DNA of 64,000 nt. Source: Thermohalobaculum sp039027855. Lineage in GTDB: Bacteria > Pseudomonadota > Alphaproteobacteria > Rhodobacterales > Rhodobacteraceae. Position numbers and translations under genes: made by a program. Shown here in pieces: positions 1-9,028 of the stretch (positions within the stretch are counted from its first letter, which is position 1; each line of letters begins with the position of its first letter). The stretch is taken from positions 8,906 to 72,905 of the forward strand of contig JBCCJI010000020.1 of assembly GCA_039027855.1 (NCBI GenBank). Direction: 5' to 3'. The notes below the pieces were generated by a model. That model made no database searches, was not told the origin of the DNA, and worked only from the letters and a program-made list of their open reading frames with translations.

Positions 1-167
1 GCACCTACCTCTTCCGCGGACAGATCGCCGAGCGTCTGCCCGGCAGTGGGCCCGCGCTGGCGCAGTATGCCGAGACGGTGGATGCCGGCCTGGCCCAAGC
101 CCGTGGCTTCCTCGATCTGGCGCGCGAACGCATCGAAGCGACGCTTGGCGAGGTTCTGGAGGACTGA
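1..167 (+). CDS. C-terminal end of an unidentified protein (5' truncated)
   Basis: An open frame enters from the left edge (first full codon at base 3) and runs for 54 codons to a TGA at 165-167. The peptide is Ala/Glu/Arg-rich and looks helical, with an end like ...ATLGEVLED. I do not recognise the family. Codon use (GC-rich third positions) is typical of the neighbours, so I take it as a real gene whose start lies outside the window. It is convergent with the minus-strand gene ending at 206. Confidence 0.55.
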   Translation, partial: TYLFRGQIAERLPGSGPALAQYAETVDAGLAQARGFLDLARERIEATLGEVLED

Positions 168-205
168 GCCAGGCCGCCACGGATGCATGTTGCGAACCGC
201 CGGGT

Positions 206-712
206 TCAGCGACCGCGGCCGATATCCTTATCGAGGATCGTTTCATGCTGCTCTTCGAAGCTGGCGCCCCATCGAGGCATGGTCTCCCAGTCTTCGGGTG
301 GCTCGGCCAGCCACCCACTGCGATCAAAGTTCAAGCCGCCCCTCCTTGTGACGACGTCATAACGGAGGGTGCCTTCATATCTGATCGGCGCGGCGAAGCG
401 TGTGTGTGGCGACGGGATCGCCTTTTGCGCGTCGATTTTGCCGAGGCGTTTCCACCGCCTGCCCACCCACTGGCACCACTGGCGATAGGCGATACCGTCG
501 GCAAATGATGCGTCGCGCACGCCGCGAAAGAGCGGGATCTCAGGAAACCTCTGGTCGAGAAAATAGGCTAGGCAGATCCCGTCTTGATCATCGTACCGTA
601 TGAGGCCCACGGCATAGGCACCGTCGCTGGCAAGCGGCACGGTGAAGACGGCGCCGATCTTGCTGCGCTTCGCGGAGCCGAGCTCGTCGGCCACCGCCCT
701 TTCTGTGGCCAT
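206..712 (-). CDS. Imm26-like hypothetical protein
   Basis: A 168-residue protein. Residues ~18-45 (KIGAVFTVPLASDGAYAVGL followed by IRYDDQDG) resemble the start of the immunity-protein-26 family, which opens with a G-x-V-F-x-[IV]-P-L-x-D-G-x-[YF]-A-x-G strand pair. The rest holds aromatic-rich strands (WCQWVGRRW; GWLAEPPEDWE). There is no signal peptide or membrane segment, so it is probably cytosolic. The start ATG overlaps the TGA of the upstream TIGR02302 gene by one base (TGATG), so it is probably co-transcribed with it. No toxin gene is visible nearby, so an immunity role is inference from fold resemblance only. Confidence 0.6.
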   Translation of the reverse strand: MATERAVADELGSAKRSKIGAVFTVPLASDGAYAVGLIRYDDQDGICLAYFLDQRFPEIPLFRGVRDASFADGIAYRQWCQWVGRRWKRLGKIDAQKAIPSPHTRFAAPIRYEGTLRYDVVTRRGGLNFDRSGWLAEPPEDWETMPRWGASFEEQHETILDKDIGRGR

Positions 713-3549
713 CAGTACCGTTCGATCAGCCGGTCAAGGTAGTCGAGCTCGTAATCCGGGCGCTCGGCCTCGCCCGAACGGCGGCGGAGCTCGTCCAGCA
801 GCTCGCGGGCGCGATCCATCAGCGCTCGGTCGGGCACGTCGGTGCCGCCGCCATCGACCGAGCCATAACGCCCCGGCGGGCGGTCGAACGGATCGGCCGT
901 GCCGTCATTGCGGCCCTCACCCTCGCCGTCGCCCGCGCCCTGCGCCGACTGCTGACCTTGGCCCTGTTGCTCAAGCTGCTGGGCCAGCGCCTCGGCGCCC
1001 GCGTTGAGCTGATCGAGCGCGTCGAGCTGATCGGGTACCGCATCCCCCGGCGCCGAACGGTCGAGATCGCGGGCCGCCTGGTCCATTGACCGGCCGGCGC
1101 CTTCCAGCGCGTCGCGGAGTGCCTGCCCGGCCTGTCCCGGCAGCCCGTTCATCAGGTCCTCCAGCATCTGGTTGAGCGCGCGTTGCTCGCCGGAGAGGCC
1201 GCCCGGGCCTTGCCCGTTCTGGCCGCCCGGTTGCTGTCCCGGGCGCTGGCCTGGCTGTTGCCCGGGCTGCTGGCCCTGTTGACCCTGGGCCATGCCATCG
1301 CCCTGCTGGCCCTGGCCGGGCTGTTGGCCTGGCTGTTGCCCGAACTGCTGGCCCTGACCCTGGCTCTGACCCTGGCCCTGCTGCTGCCCCTGTTGGCCCT
1401 GTTGACCCTGCTGCTGCCCTTGCCGACCCTGCTGACCCTGGCGTTGGGCGCGGCGCGCCTCGCCAAAGGTGCGGTCCGAGAGCTCGCGCTGGCGCTGGAT
1501 CAGTTCCTGCAGCTCCTGCATCGCCTGCTGGCCGGGAGAGCCCTGACCCGCCTGCTGCTGGCCCTGCTGCAGGTTCTCCAGCATCTGCTGCAGCTGGCTC
1601 AGCATATCGCGGGCCTGGTCACGCAGCCCGCTTTCGGCCCGTCGTTGCAGCTCGTCCAGCATCGCCTGCAGGTCCTGTTGCGTCAGCGTCTGGCCCTGCT
1701 GCTGCTGCTGGTTCTGCGCCATCGGGTCGTTCTGTTGCTGCTGCATCTGCTGGCGAGCGAACTCCTGCAGATACTGCTCCATCGCCGCGCGCATCTCCTC
1801 CATGGCGCGACGGATATCCTCCTCGGTGCCGTTCTCCAGCGCGTCCTGCAACGCTTGCTCCGCCGCGCGCAGGCGCTCCAGCGCGCTGTCGAGATCGCCG
1901 CCTTCAAGGGCCAGGGCGGCTTCCCACAGCAGATCGGTAACCTCCTCAGCGACCGCGTCCACCCGGTCGTCGGCGATGGCAAAGGCGAGGCGGCGCACGG
2001 CGCTGCGCACCGTTAGATAGGCACCGTGCTTCGGACCGAAGACCTCCTGCGGTCGGATAGTCATCGCCTGCACCAGGTCGAGCACACGCGGGGCTGCCTC
2101 GAAATCCAGTGCCAGCTCGCGACGCTGCTCCACCAGGCCACGGGCGAGGGGGTGGGTGAAGCGCCGACCCGGCAGGGTGATCGTCAACGTCTCGGAGCGG
2201 CCCTCCTGCGTGGCGCCATCCTCGGCGACCAGCGTGATCTCGACCGTGCCGCCGGCGAGCGGATGCTCGGACAGGTCCTCGACCGCGGTGTCGGCGATCT
2301 CGCGCGGGTCGCCGGTGATCGGCAGCGGCAGGGCAAACTCCAGCGCTTCGGTGATCAGGCTCTGTTCGGGTGCCTTCAAACCCCCCTCAGGCACGATCTG
2401 GGCATAGGCCGCCGCCACGCCATAGTCGTCGGAGGCGCGGAACGAGACCTCGGTCGCGCCGGCAAAAGTCGCCTGGGGATCACCATCGAAGGCGATCTGC
2501 GGCATGGCGTCGGGGTCGACCGTGAACTGCCAGTCGGCCAGCAAGTCGCCGTCGCCCTCGATCGCCACACGGCCGTCGGCACGGAGGGTCCCGCGCAATT
2601 CATGCAGCCCGCCGCCGAGCGCATTGAAGGCCACGGTAGCCACGATGCCGGGGGTCGTGACGCTGGCGCCGTCATCGGGTCCCGCGTCCGCCTCGGTCTC
2701 GCCTGCGGCGACCTCGGCCGCTTCCTCGCCTTCCACCGTCTCCGCAGCGGATGACGCGCCCGCGAGCCCGGCCGCAACCTCCACGCCGGGCGCCAGAAGG
2801 AGCGCTTCGCCCGAGAGATCGGTCACTCTGATGGTCAGCATCGTGCCGACGGGCAGGCGATAAGCGCTGGTCTCGCGGTCGAGATAGACGCCGTCGAAGC
2901 CGGTATAGGACGGGGGTGTCGCCCAGGCCTCGACCAACGGCTGGCGAACCGCGACCGTGACATCGGCACTTGCCGCCGGTGGCGGCGTCACGATGGTGAT
3001 TAGCCGCGCCGTCCAATCACCACCGGCGGCGAGCAGGCCCGCGACCAGCAGCACCGGGGCGAAGAGGCGGAGCGCGAACGGATCGCGGTCGGCCACGCGC
3101 AGATCGGCGGGGCGAGCCTTGAGCGAGCGCGCCGCCCGCTCGGCCCGGCGCACATGCTCCATCCAGACCGCGCGCGAGAACGGATCGCCGCGCCCGCTCG
3201 CCTGCATATCGGTCATGACGGCGAGCGGCGTGCCCTCGCCCGGTGCCGCGCTCTCGTCGAGGCGCACTGCCGCGGCACGCTGATTGGGCCAACGGAAGCG
3301 GAGGATGCCGAGTGTCAGTGTCGCAAGCACCGCGAGCCCGGCGGCCAGCATGGCCACCCAATGCCAATGCGACGGCACCTCGGCAAAGGCCCCGAAAAGC
3401 GCGAGCCCCACAACGGCCATGACGGCTGTGGCAAAGGGCCAGAAGGCGCGCACGAAACGCTCACCGGCGATGGCACGGCGGCTTTGACCAAGGCGGCGGC
3501 GGAGCTGGCGATCGGGTCTGAACGGCGTGTCGTTCGGGGTCTCGGCCAT
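712..3549 (-). CDS. TIGR02302 / DUF4175 family membrane protein
   Basis: A 945-residue protein of the alphaproteobacterial TIGR02302 (DUF4175) family, which has no established function. It has two hydrophobic segments near residues 35-85, a third near 165-180, then a periplasmic-type domain. Residues ~500-640 are predicted helical and Glu/Gln-rich. A low-complexity Gln/Gly tract (~690-800, repeats such as QQGQQGQQ) is followed by a conserved C-terminal end (FDRPPGRYGSVDGGG, then YELDYLDRLIERY). Length is usual for the family (~830-950). It lies 33 bp downstream of lysA in the argH-lptM-lysA-TIGR02302 order common in Rhodobacterales. The Gln-rich tract is expected to vary in length between strains. 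Confidence 0.9.
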   Translation of the reverse strand: MAETPNDTPFRPDRQLRRRLGQSRRAIAGERFVRAFWPFATAVMAVVGLALFGAFAEVPSHWHWVAMLAAGLAVLATLTLGILRFRWPNQRAAAVRLDESAAPGEGTPLAVMTDMQASGRGDPFSRAVWMEHVRRAERAARSLKARPADLRVADRDPFALRLFAPVLLVAGLLAAGGDWTARLITIVTPPPAASADVTVAVRQPLVEAWATPPSYTGFDGVYLDRETSAYRLPVGTMLTIRVTDLSGEALLLAPGVEVAAGLAGASSAAETVEGEEAAEVAAGETEADAGPDDGASVTTPGIVATVAFNALGGGLHELRGTLRADGRVAIEGDGDLLADWQFTVDPDAMPQIAFDGDPQATFAGATEVSFRASDDYGVAAAYAQIVPEGGLKAPEQSLITEALEFALPLPITGDPREIADTAVEDLSEHPLAGGTVEITLVAEDGATQEGRSETLTITLPGRRFTHPLARGLVEQRRELALDFEAAPRVLDLVQAMTIRPQEVFGPKHGAYLTVRSAVRRLAFAIADDRVDAVAEEVTDLLWEAALALEGGDLDSALERLRAAEQALQDALENGTEEDIRRAMEEMRAAMEQYLQEFARQQMQQQQNDPMAQNQQQQQGQTLTQQDLQAMLDELQRRAESGLRDQARDMLSQLQQMLENLQQGQQQAGQGSPGQQAMQELQELIQRQRELSDRTFGEARRAQRQGQQGRQGQQQGQQGQQGQQQGQGQSQGQGQQFGQQPGQQPGQGQQGDGMAQGQQGQQPGQQPGQRPGQQPGGQNGQGPGGLSGEQRALNQMLEDLMNGLPGQAGQALRDALEGAGRSMDQAARDLDRSAPGDAVPDQLDALDQLNAGAEALAQQLEQQGQGQQSAQGAGDGEGEGRNDGTADPFDRPPGRYGSVDGGGTDVPDRALMDRARELLDELRRRSGEAERPDYELDYLDRLIERY

Positions 3550-3582
3550 GGGTACCTTTCGGGCCGTGGCTGAGTGCCCAGT

Positions 3583-4875
3583 CTAGGCGGCGCCAGCGGC
3601 GGGTTGGCTCTCGATCCAGTCGGGCACGCTATCACGCGCCAGCATTTCGTCCAATGTGGGGCGCGCGCGCACGACGGCAAAACGGTCCCCCGACACCAGC
3701 ACTTCGGGCGCCAGCGGCCGGCTGTTGTACTCCGACCCCATCACTGCACCATAAGCGCCGGCGGAACGGAACGCGACAAGCTCGCCCGCCCTGACCGGCG
3801 GCATCACCCGCGACTTGGCGAAGGTATCGCCCGTCTCGCAGACCGGCCCCACGATATCGACGGGGGCGAGCGGTGCATCCGCTTTCGGCTCGATCACGGG
3901 CACGATGTCGTGATGCGCGTCATACATCGCGGGGCGGATCAGGTCGTTCATCGCAGCATCGAGGATCAGGAATGTTCGCCCGGCACCCTCCTTCACATAG
4001 ATCGTCTTGGCGACGAGGATCCCGGCATTGCCCGCGATCAGGCGCCCGGGCTCGATCACGATCTGACAGCCGAGATCGCCGGTGGTCCGCTTGATCAGGC
4101 TACCATAGTCGAAGGGCAGCGGCGGCGCCTGGTTCGAGGCGACATACGGAATGCCAAGGCCGCCGCCGAGATCGAGCCTGCGGATATCATGCCCGGCCGT
4201 CCGCAGCGCCCGCGTGAGATCAGCGATCCGGCTGAAGGCGGCCTCGAAGGGCGCCAGCTCGGTCAGCTGGCTGCCGATATGCACATCGACGCCGATCACC
4301 TCGATGCCGGGCAGGGCGGCGGCGCGTTCATAGAGTGCGGGCGCTGCGTCGATCGGCACGCCGAACTTGTTCTCGGCCTTGCCGGTGGAGATCTTCGCGT
4401 GCGTCTTGGCATCGACATCCGGGTTCACGCGGACGGCGATGCGCGCGGTGCGCCCCATGCCCGAGGCGACGGCGGACAGGCGCTCAAGCTCCGGCGCGCT
4501 TTCGATGTTGAAATGCCCGATCCCGGCCTTGATGGCGGCCGCCATCTCGCCCTCGGTCTTGCCGACGCCCGAGAACACGATTTTGGCGGGGTCGACACCG
4601 GCGCCGAGGGCCCGACGAAGCTCACCCTCCGACACAACGTCGGCGCCCGCGCCCATGCGCGCCAGCGTCGCGATCACCGCGAGGTTGGAGTTGGCCTTCA
4701 GCGCATAGGCGATCACGTGATCGGTGCCCGACAGCGCCTCGTCGAACACCCGGTAATGCCGCTCCAGCGTCGCGGTCGAATAGGCATAGAACGGCGTGCC
4801 GACCTCGGCGGCGATCCGCTCGATGGGCACACCCTCGGCGTGGAGCCGGCCGTCCTGGTAGATGAAGTGATCCAC
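3583..4875 (-). CDS. lysA: Diaminopimelate decarboxylase
   Basis: A 430-residue PLP enzyme of alanine-racemase fold (fold type III) that decarboxylates meso-diaminopimelate to L-lysine, the last step of lysine synthesis. The PLP lysine is K60 in AYALKANSN. The glycine-rich phosphate-binding segment LDLGGGLGIPY and the EPGRLIAGNAG motif are present. Near the C-terminus VGPVCETGD carries the active-site Cys at the dimer interface, and AGAYG is the usual C-terminal motif. Full length for the family (~420). It sits downstream of argH and the small lipoprotein gene and upstream of TIGR02302 on the same strand, so it probably belongs to one transcription unit. Confidence 0.96.
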   Translation of the reverse strand: MDHFIYQDGRLHAEGVPIERIAAEVGTPFYAYSTATLERHYRVFDEALSGTDHVIAYALKANSNLAVIATLARMGAGADVVSEGELRRALGAGVDPAKIVFSGVGKTEGEMAAAIKAGIGHFNIESAPELERLSAVASGMGRTARIAVRVNPDVDAKTHAKISTGKAENKFGVPIDAAPALYERAAALPGIEVIGVDVHIGSQLTELAPFEAAFSRIADLTRALRTAGHDIRRLDLGGGLGIPYVASNQAPPLPFDYGSLIKRTTGDLGCQIVIEPGRLIAGNAGILVAKTIYVKEGAGRTFLILDAAMNDLIRPAMYDAHHDIVPVIEPKADAPLAPVDIVGPVCETGDTFAKSRVMPPVRAGELVAFRSAGAYGAVMGSEYNSRPLAPEVLVSGDRFAVVRARPTLDEMLARDSVPDWIESQPAAGAA

Positions 4876-4896
4876 GTGTCGTCCCTGCCGATGGCG

Positions 4897-5031
4897 TCAG
4901 TTCGCGTTGTCCCGGTTCATCTCGCTGTCGTCCCGTTCGACCTGCGAGGGCGGTATCGGATCGCCTTTCCGCCCGCAGGCCGACAGCGCCAGCGAGGCCG
5001 CCAGGACGACAATAAGACTACGCGCGATCAT
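4897..5031 (-). CDS. lptM: Small LptM-like (YifL) lipoprotein
   Basis: A 44-residue protein with a short signal sequence and lipobox ending LSAC (Cys19), followed by GRKGDPIPP. CGxKGxxxxP directly after the lipidated Cys is the hallmark of LptM (YifL), which in Escherichia coli assists maturation of the LptD outer-membrane LPS transporter. The position between argH and lysA is conserved in alphaproteobacteria. Its ATG overlaps the argH TGA by four bases (ATGA), pointing to translational coupling. The assignment to the LptM type is strong; that it serves LptD here is inferred from the family. Confidence 0.85.
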   Translation of the reverse strand: MIARSLIVVLAASLALSACGRKGDPIPPSQVERDDSEMNRDNAN

Positions 5032-6482
5032 GACCGCTCTCCACTCCGCCAACGCGCGATCTGTGCGCGCACCTGCTCCGGCGCCGTTCCACCGTATGAC
5101 ACCCGCGATGCCGCCGAGGCCGCGGGTGTCAGCACAGCATAGACCTCCGCCGCGATCCGCGGCTCGACCGCCTGCAGCGCGTCGAGCGGCAGATCCGCCA
5201 GATCGACGCCCGCAGCCTCCGCCGCGGCAACCGCCCGGCCGGTGACGTGATGCGCCTCGCGAAACGGCATGCCGAGCACGCGCACCAACCAATCGGCCAG
5301 ATCCGTCGCTGTGGCATAGCCCGCACCCGCCGCCGCCGCCAGCACCGGGCGGTTGGGCGCGATGTCGCGCACCATGCCGGTCATCGCGGCCAGCGCCAGC
5401 GCCAGGGCATCGGCGGCGTCGAAGACCGGCTCCTTGTCTTCCTGCATGTCTTTCGAATAGGCGAGCGGCAGGCCTTTCATCACTGTCGCCAGCGCGGTGA
5501 AGGCGCCCATGATCCGCCCGACCTTTGCGCGGCACAGCTCGGCGGCGTCCGGGTTGCGCTTCTGCGGCATGATCGAGGAGCCGGTGGAGAAGGCATCGCT
5601 CAGCGTGACGAAGCGAAACTGCGCCGAGGTCCAGATCACGATCTCCTCGGCCAGGCGCGAGAGATGCGTGGCACAGATCGCGCTCGCCGACAGGAACTCG
5701 AGCGCGAAATCCCGGTCGGCCACGGCATCGAGGCTGTTGGCGGTCGGCCGGTCGAAGCCGAGCGCCGCCGCCGTCATGGTGCGGTCGATGGGAAAGGATG
5801 TGCCCGCCAGCGCGGCGGAGCCGAGCGGGCATTCATTCATCCGCGCCCGAGCATCAAGCATGCGGCCGCGGTCGCGGGCGAACATCTCGGCATAGGCCAG
5901 CATGTGGTGGCCCCAAGTGACGGGCTGGGCCGACTGCAGATGGGTAAAGCCCGGCATCACCGCATCCGCGCCCGCCTCGGCCTGGTCGACCAGCGCCTCG
6001 ATCAGTGCGCCGAGCGCTGCAATGGCGTCATCGGCCTGGCCGCGGACCCAGAGCCGGAAATCCGTCGCCACCTGGTCGTTGCGCGAGCGGGCGGTGTGCA
6101 GACGCCCGGCAGCCGGGCCGACGATCTCGGTCAGCCGCGCCTCGACATTCATGTGGATGTCTTCGAGCGCGGTGGCGAAGCGGAAGGTCCCTGCCTCTAT
6201 CTCGCCCATCACCTGCGCGAGGCCAGCGTCAATGGCGGCCGCGTCCTCGGCCCCGATGATCCCCTGTTTCGCCAGCATGGCGGCATGGGCGCGAGAGCCC
6301 GCAATGTCCTCGGCCGCCAGACGGCGGTCAAAGGCGATCGACGCGTTGATCGCCTCCATCACCGCCGAGGGGCCTGCGGCGAAGCGTCCTCCCCACATCG
6401 TGTTCGCGCCGTCGCGGCTTTCGCCGTCGCCCGCAGCCTCGGCCGGGTTCCGCTTTGCGTCGGACGCACTATTCTCGACCAT
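5028..6482 (-). CDS. argH: Argininosuccinate lyase
   Basis: Splits argininosuccinate into arginine and fumarate. The protein begins ~30 residues before the family landmark MWGGRFAAGP. It contains the signature GSSIMPQKRNPD with the catalytic serine loop, HMNVEARL, TARSRNDQ and TFPID-like segments. I chose the ATG at 6482: a longer frame exists, but its extra 51 residues are Arg-rich and overlap the divergent tlpA gene at 6521. That gives 484 residues, slightly longer than usual (~465) because of a short N-terminal extension. The intergenic space to tlpA is only 38 bp, so the two promoters must overlap the coding starts. Confidence 0.95.
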   Translation of the reverse strand: MVENSASDAKRNPAEAAGDGESRDGANTMWGGRFAAGPSAVMEAINASIAFDRRLAAEDIAGSRAHAAMLAKQGIIGAEDAAAIDAGLAQVMGEIEAGTFRFATALEDIHMNVEARLTEIVGPAAGRLHTARSRNDQVATDFRLWVRGQADDAIAALGALIEALVDQAEAGADAVMPGFTHLQSAQPVTWGHHMLAYAEMFARDRGRMLDARARMNECPLGSAALAGTSFPIDRTMTAAALGFDRPTANSLDAVADRDFALEFLSASAICATHLSRLAEEIVIWTSAQFRFVTLSDAFSTGSSIMPQKRNPDAAELCRAKVGRIMGAFTALATVMKGLPLAYSKDMQEDKEPVFDAADALALALAAMTGMVRDIAPNRPVLAAAAGAGYATATDLADWLVRVLGMPFREAHHVTGRAVAAAEAAGVDLADLPLDALQAVEPRIAAEVYAVLTPAASAASRVSYGGTAPEQVRAQIARWRSGERS

Positions 6483-6520
6483 GACCACGTCCCGATCCCT
6501 TCGCCGCAGGAGCCCGCGCC

Positions 6521-7267
6521 ATGCGTCCCAGCCGACCCGCCGTCCAAGCGCCGCGCCGCAACCGACCGCGCAGCGCAGGCTCGGCCTTCGTCTATAGCGC
6601 GGCGCTTGCCGCGGCAATCGGTGCGGGTGCAGCAATGGGCCTCGCCGGCTTGGCGGGCACGGCCGTGGCCGGCAGCCCGCCGGCCGAGGGTGTCTCGGCC
6701 GAGGCGCGCGCCGGCCTTGCCGCGGCCGCGAGCGAGGCGCTGCCGAACCTCGTGGTGCATGAGGCCGCGCGCGGGCCCTGGACCACGCCGTTCAAGGATG
6801 GCAGCGGCGCAAAGCTCACCATGGCAGCTTTTGAGGGAGAGATCGTCGTCCTGAACCTCTGGGCGACGTGGTGTCCGCCCTGCGTGCACGAGATGCCCTC
6901 GCTCGACCGGCTGTCGGCGGCTCTCGAGGGCAGCGGCGCGCGGGTCGTCACGCTCTCGACCGACCGGGGCGGTGCCGACCGGGTGCGCGATTTCTTCGCC
7001 GATACCGGCAACGAGGACTACCCGAAGATCAATCACCTCGAGATCCATGTGGACAAGACCAACAAGTTCCCGCGGGAGGCGGCGGTGATCGGCCTGCCCG
7101 TGACGATGATCCTGGACCGTGAGGGCCGCGAGATCGCGCGGCTGACCGGCGATGCCGAGTGGGACGCCCCGGCGATTGTCAAGATGATCAAGGCACTCGC
7201 CGAGGCCACCGCAGGCCCGCTGAAAGACGCTGCGGCAGGGCCGTCGACGGCGGCTAACAGGCTCTGA
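6521..7267 (+). CDS. tlpA: TlpA-family thiol:disulfide oxidoreductase
   Basis: A 248-residue membrane-anchored thioredoxin. An Arg-rich N-terminus is followed by a hydrophobic segment (~residues 25-50), then a thioredoxin fold with the WATWCPPC active site at ~residues 118-125 and the cis-Pro loop GLPVTMI. TlpA/ResA proteins act in the periplasm, usually reducing apocytochrome c haem-binding cysteines or copper-site thiols of cytochrome oxidase; which substrate applies here is not shown. A TlpA gene divergent from argH is a recurring Rhodobacterales arrangement. The start is the first ATG after the argH start. Confidence 0.9.
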   Translation: MRPSRPAVQAPRRNRPRSAGSAFVYSAALAAAIGAGAAMGLAGLAGTAVAGSPPAEGVSAEARAGLAAAASEALPNLVVHEAARGPWTTPFKDGSGAKLTMAAFEGEIVVLNLWATWCPPCVHEMPSLDRLSAALEGSGARVVTLSTDRGGADRVRDFFADTGNEDYPKINHLEIHVDKTNKFPREAAVIGLPVTMILDREGREIARLTGDAEWDAPAIVKMIKALAEATAGPLKDAAAGPSTAANRL

Positions 7268-7359
7268 TGCGGGCCGCCTCGGTCTGCGCCCTCGGCCCGT
7301 CGGCCCGCGGCATCATGTAGTGACCGAGGCTCGGCGAGCGCCGCTAGGTCGCAGAGCGC

Positions 7360-7986
7360 TCAGCCACGGCCCCGGACCATCCGGTTCAGCAGCCCGTCCC
7401 GGTCGACAAACTGGTGCTTAAGCGCCGCCGCCGCATGGATGCCGATCAGCGCCAGCATGGCCATTGCCGCGTAGAAATGCACCGCCTTCAGCACTTTCTC
7501 CACATCGCCGGATCCCGGCACGAAGGGGTCGGGCAGTTCGAACCACCCGAACACCATGTTCTTGATGCCGTAGGCGTCCTGCAGCGGTGAGGCCGAGGAC
7601 ATCAGCCAGCCGGTGACCGGCAGCGCAACCATCAGCGCATAGAGAGCGAGATGCGCGCCCTCGCTCGCGTGGTGCTGCCAGCGCGCCATCGGCACCGGCA
7701 CCGGGCGTGGGTTCATCCAACGCCAGACCATCCTCAACAGCACCAGCGCAAAGGCCACGAAGCCCCAGCTCTTATGCGTCTGCGTATGGCCGAAGCGCTC
7801 GTAAACGTCGGTGACGACATTGACCATGTAGAGGCCCATGGCGAGCTGGAACAGGATCACGCCGGCCGCCGCCCAGTGGATCAGCCGGTGGACGAGCCCC
7901 CAGCCATCGGCGGTGTTCATCAGCGCCAGCGAGGAGGGCGTACCGGTCGTGGCGCCCTCCGTGGCAGGGTCGCTTTGCGTGCTCAT
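7360..7986 (-). CDS. Cytochrome b561 family protein
   Basis: A 208-residue integral membrane dihaem cytochrome b. Four hydrophobic helices lie near residues 35-55, 73-90, 112-130 and 168-188. Candidate haem-ligand histidines are H33/H37 (VHRLIHW) in helix 1 and H170, H184 and H191 in helix 4. This is the short CybB-type b561, thought to pass electrons from quinol to periplasmic partners. It lies directly downstream of two YceI-family genes; a YceI plus cytochrome b561 pairing is recurrent in proteobacteria and suggests an isoprenoid/quinone-linked role for the set. Confidence 0.9.
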   Translation of the reverse strand: MSTQSDPATEGATTGTPSSLALMNTADGWGLVHRLIHWAAAGVILFQLAMGLYMVNVVTDVYERFGHTQTHKSWGFVAFALVLLRMVWRWMNPRPVPVPMARWQHHASEGAHLALYALMVALPVTGWLMSSASPLQDAYGIKNMVFGWFELPDPFVPGSGDVEKVLKAVHFYAAMAMLALIGIHAAAALKHQFVDRDGLLNRMVRGRG

Positions 7987-8042
7987 CTCACCCGCTTCCT
8001 CGATTGCCTATCTCGATGCTCGCTCACCCGTCTCGGTGGTCG

Positions 8043-8789
8043 TCACTTCTCCGCGTCGTGGCCCCTTGCTTTGGCGCTCTTGCTTGCCATCGCGGCGCCG
8101 GGTGTCGCCACCAGCATGAAATCCACCTGCACGGCATCGCCGATCGTGACCAGGGCCGACAGGTGGCCTGTGCCCAGCCCGAAAAACCGTCGGTCGACCT
8201 CGAGCGAGCCCTGCGCCATGACGCGCGTCGGCCCGCCGCCGGGTGCCGGGACCTCCGCCAAGGCGATCTCGGTCACCAACGACTTTTCACGCCCCTTGAT
8301 GGTCAGCGTGCCGAGCGCTTCGTACGTGCCCGGACCGGTCGGCTGCAGGGTCAGCAGGCGATAGACCGCATCCGGATGTGACGTACTGTCGAACCACTCG
8401 ACCGAGGTCGCGAAGGCGCTTTCCAGCGCATTGCCAAGTTCGATGCTGCCGGTGTCGATGATCAGCGTCAGTTCGGCCGCGGTGGGATCGGCCGGGTCAA
8501 ACCGCCCACTGCCTGAAAACCGCGTGAAGGCGCCGTCCGCCGGATTGCCGCCACGCTCGTAGATGAAGGCGATCTCAGATGCACCGGGATCGGCACTCCA
8601 TCCACCAGCCAGCGCCGCCGTGGGCACGAGCAGCAAGAAGGCGGCCTGCAACAGCCCGGCAGACACGGCCCCGATACTGGCCCCGACACGCGCCCTGATG
8701 CCGGTGCGCCGACAGGTGGCGGGCCAGCCTGCCCGGTGTTGCATGGCCCGGATCTCGCGCCCGGCCGATCCTTTGAAACCGCTCATCAT
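8043..8789 (-). CDS. YceI-family periplasmic lipid-binding protein (second copy)
   Basis: YceI-like lipocalin-type fold: the mature part starts near GGWSADPGASEIAF and has the typical alternating strands (TELTLIIDTGSIE-like, LTIKGREKSL, DFMLVAT). YceI proteins bind polyisoprenoids in the periplasm. A hydrophobic stretch ending PTAALAGG looks like a signal peptide, with a rather long basic N-region. The open frame extends to 8984, but that part reads through the 14-bp tandem repeat and is not credible; I chose the ATG at 8789 (alternative 8786), which has GGGAG just upstream. It differs clearly from the neighbouring copy, so it is an old paralogue. It lies between the first YceI gene and cytochrome b561. 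Confidence 0.85.
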   Translation of the reverse strand: MMSGFKGSAGREIRAMQHRAGWPATCRRTGIRARVGASIGAVSAGLLQAAFLLLVPTAALAGGWSADPGASEIAFIYERGGNPADGAFTRFSGSGRFDPADPTAAELTLIIDTGSIELGNALESAFATSVEWFDSTSHPDAVYRLLTLQPTGPGTYEALGTLTIKGREKSLVTEIALAEVPAPGGGPTRVMAQGSLEVDRRFFGLGTGHLSALVTIGDAVQVDFMLVATPGAAMASKSAKARGHDAEK

Positions 8790-8902
8790 TGCTCCCATCC
8801 TCTCCAGCGCTGCTTCCAAGTGGCGCGCTGACCGCTGGGCCAGCGCGCCTTTCGAGGGTGAGTGTCGCGCCAGATCGATTTGGCTCAGTCGGTTGGTCCC
8901 GG

Positions 8903-9028
8903 TCGAAAGGCCACTGTCGAAAGGCCACTGTCGAAAGGCCACTGTCGAAATGCCACTGTCGAAATGCCACTGTCGACAGGCCACTGTCGACAGGGCTCCG
9001 TCGACGCGCCTCAGTCGACGGGGCTCAT
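8903..9028. repeat. 14-bp tandem repeat, nine units
   Basis: Nine head-to-tail units of 14 bp with consensus TCGAAAGGCCACTG. The first three units are identical, the next two carry TCGAAATG, the sixth TCGACAGG, and the last three degrade progressively. The last two units include the final codons and stop of the upstream YceI gene. The period is not a multiple of three, so the array has no constant reading frame. It lies between two co-oriented YceI genes. Each unit starts with the palindrome TCGA. Confidence 0.95.

Noticed and set aside
1183..2016. Leu-rich 277-codon plus frame that looks like a membrane protein
   Set aside because: It is the complement of the Gln/Gly repeats of TIGR02302; the hydrophobicity comes from the reverse of CAG/CAA codons.
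8903..9028. CRISPR array
   Set aside because: Units of 14 bp are contiguous with no spacers, and no cas genes are present.
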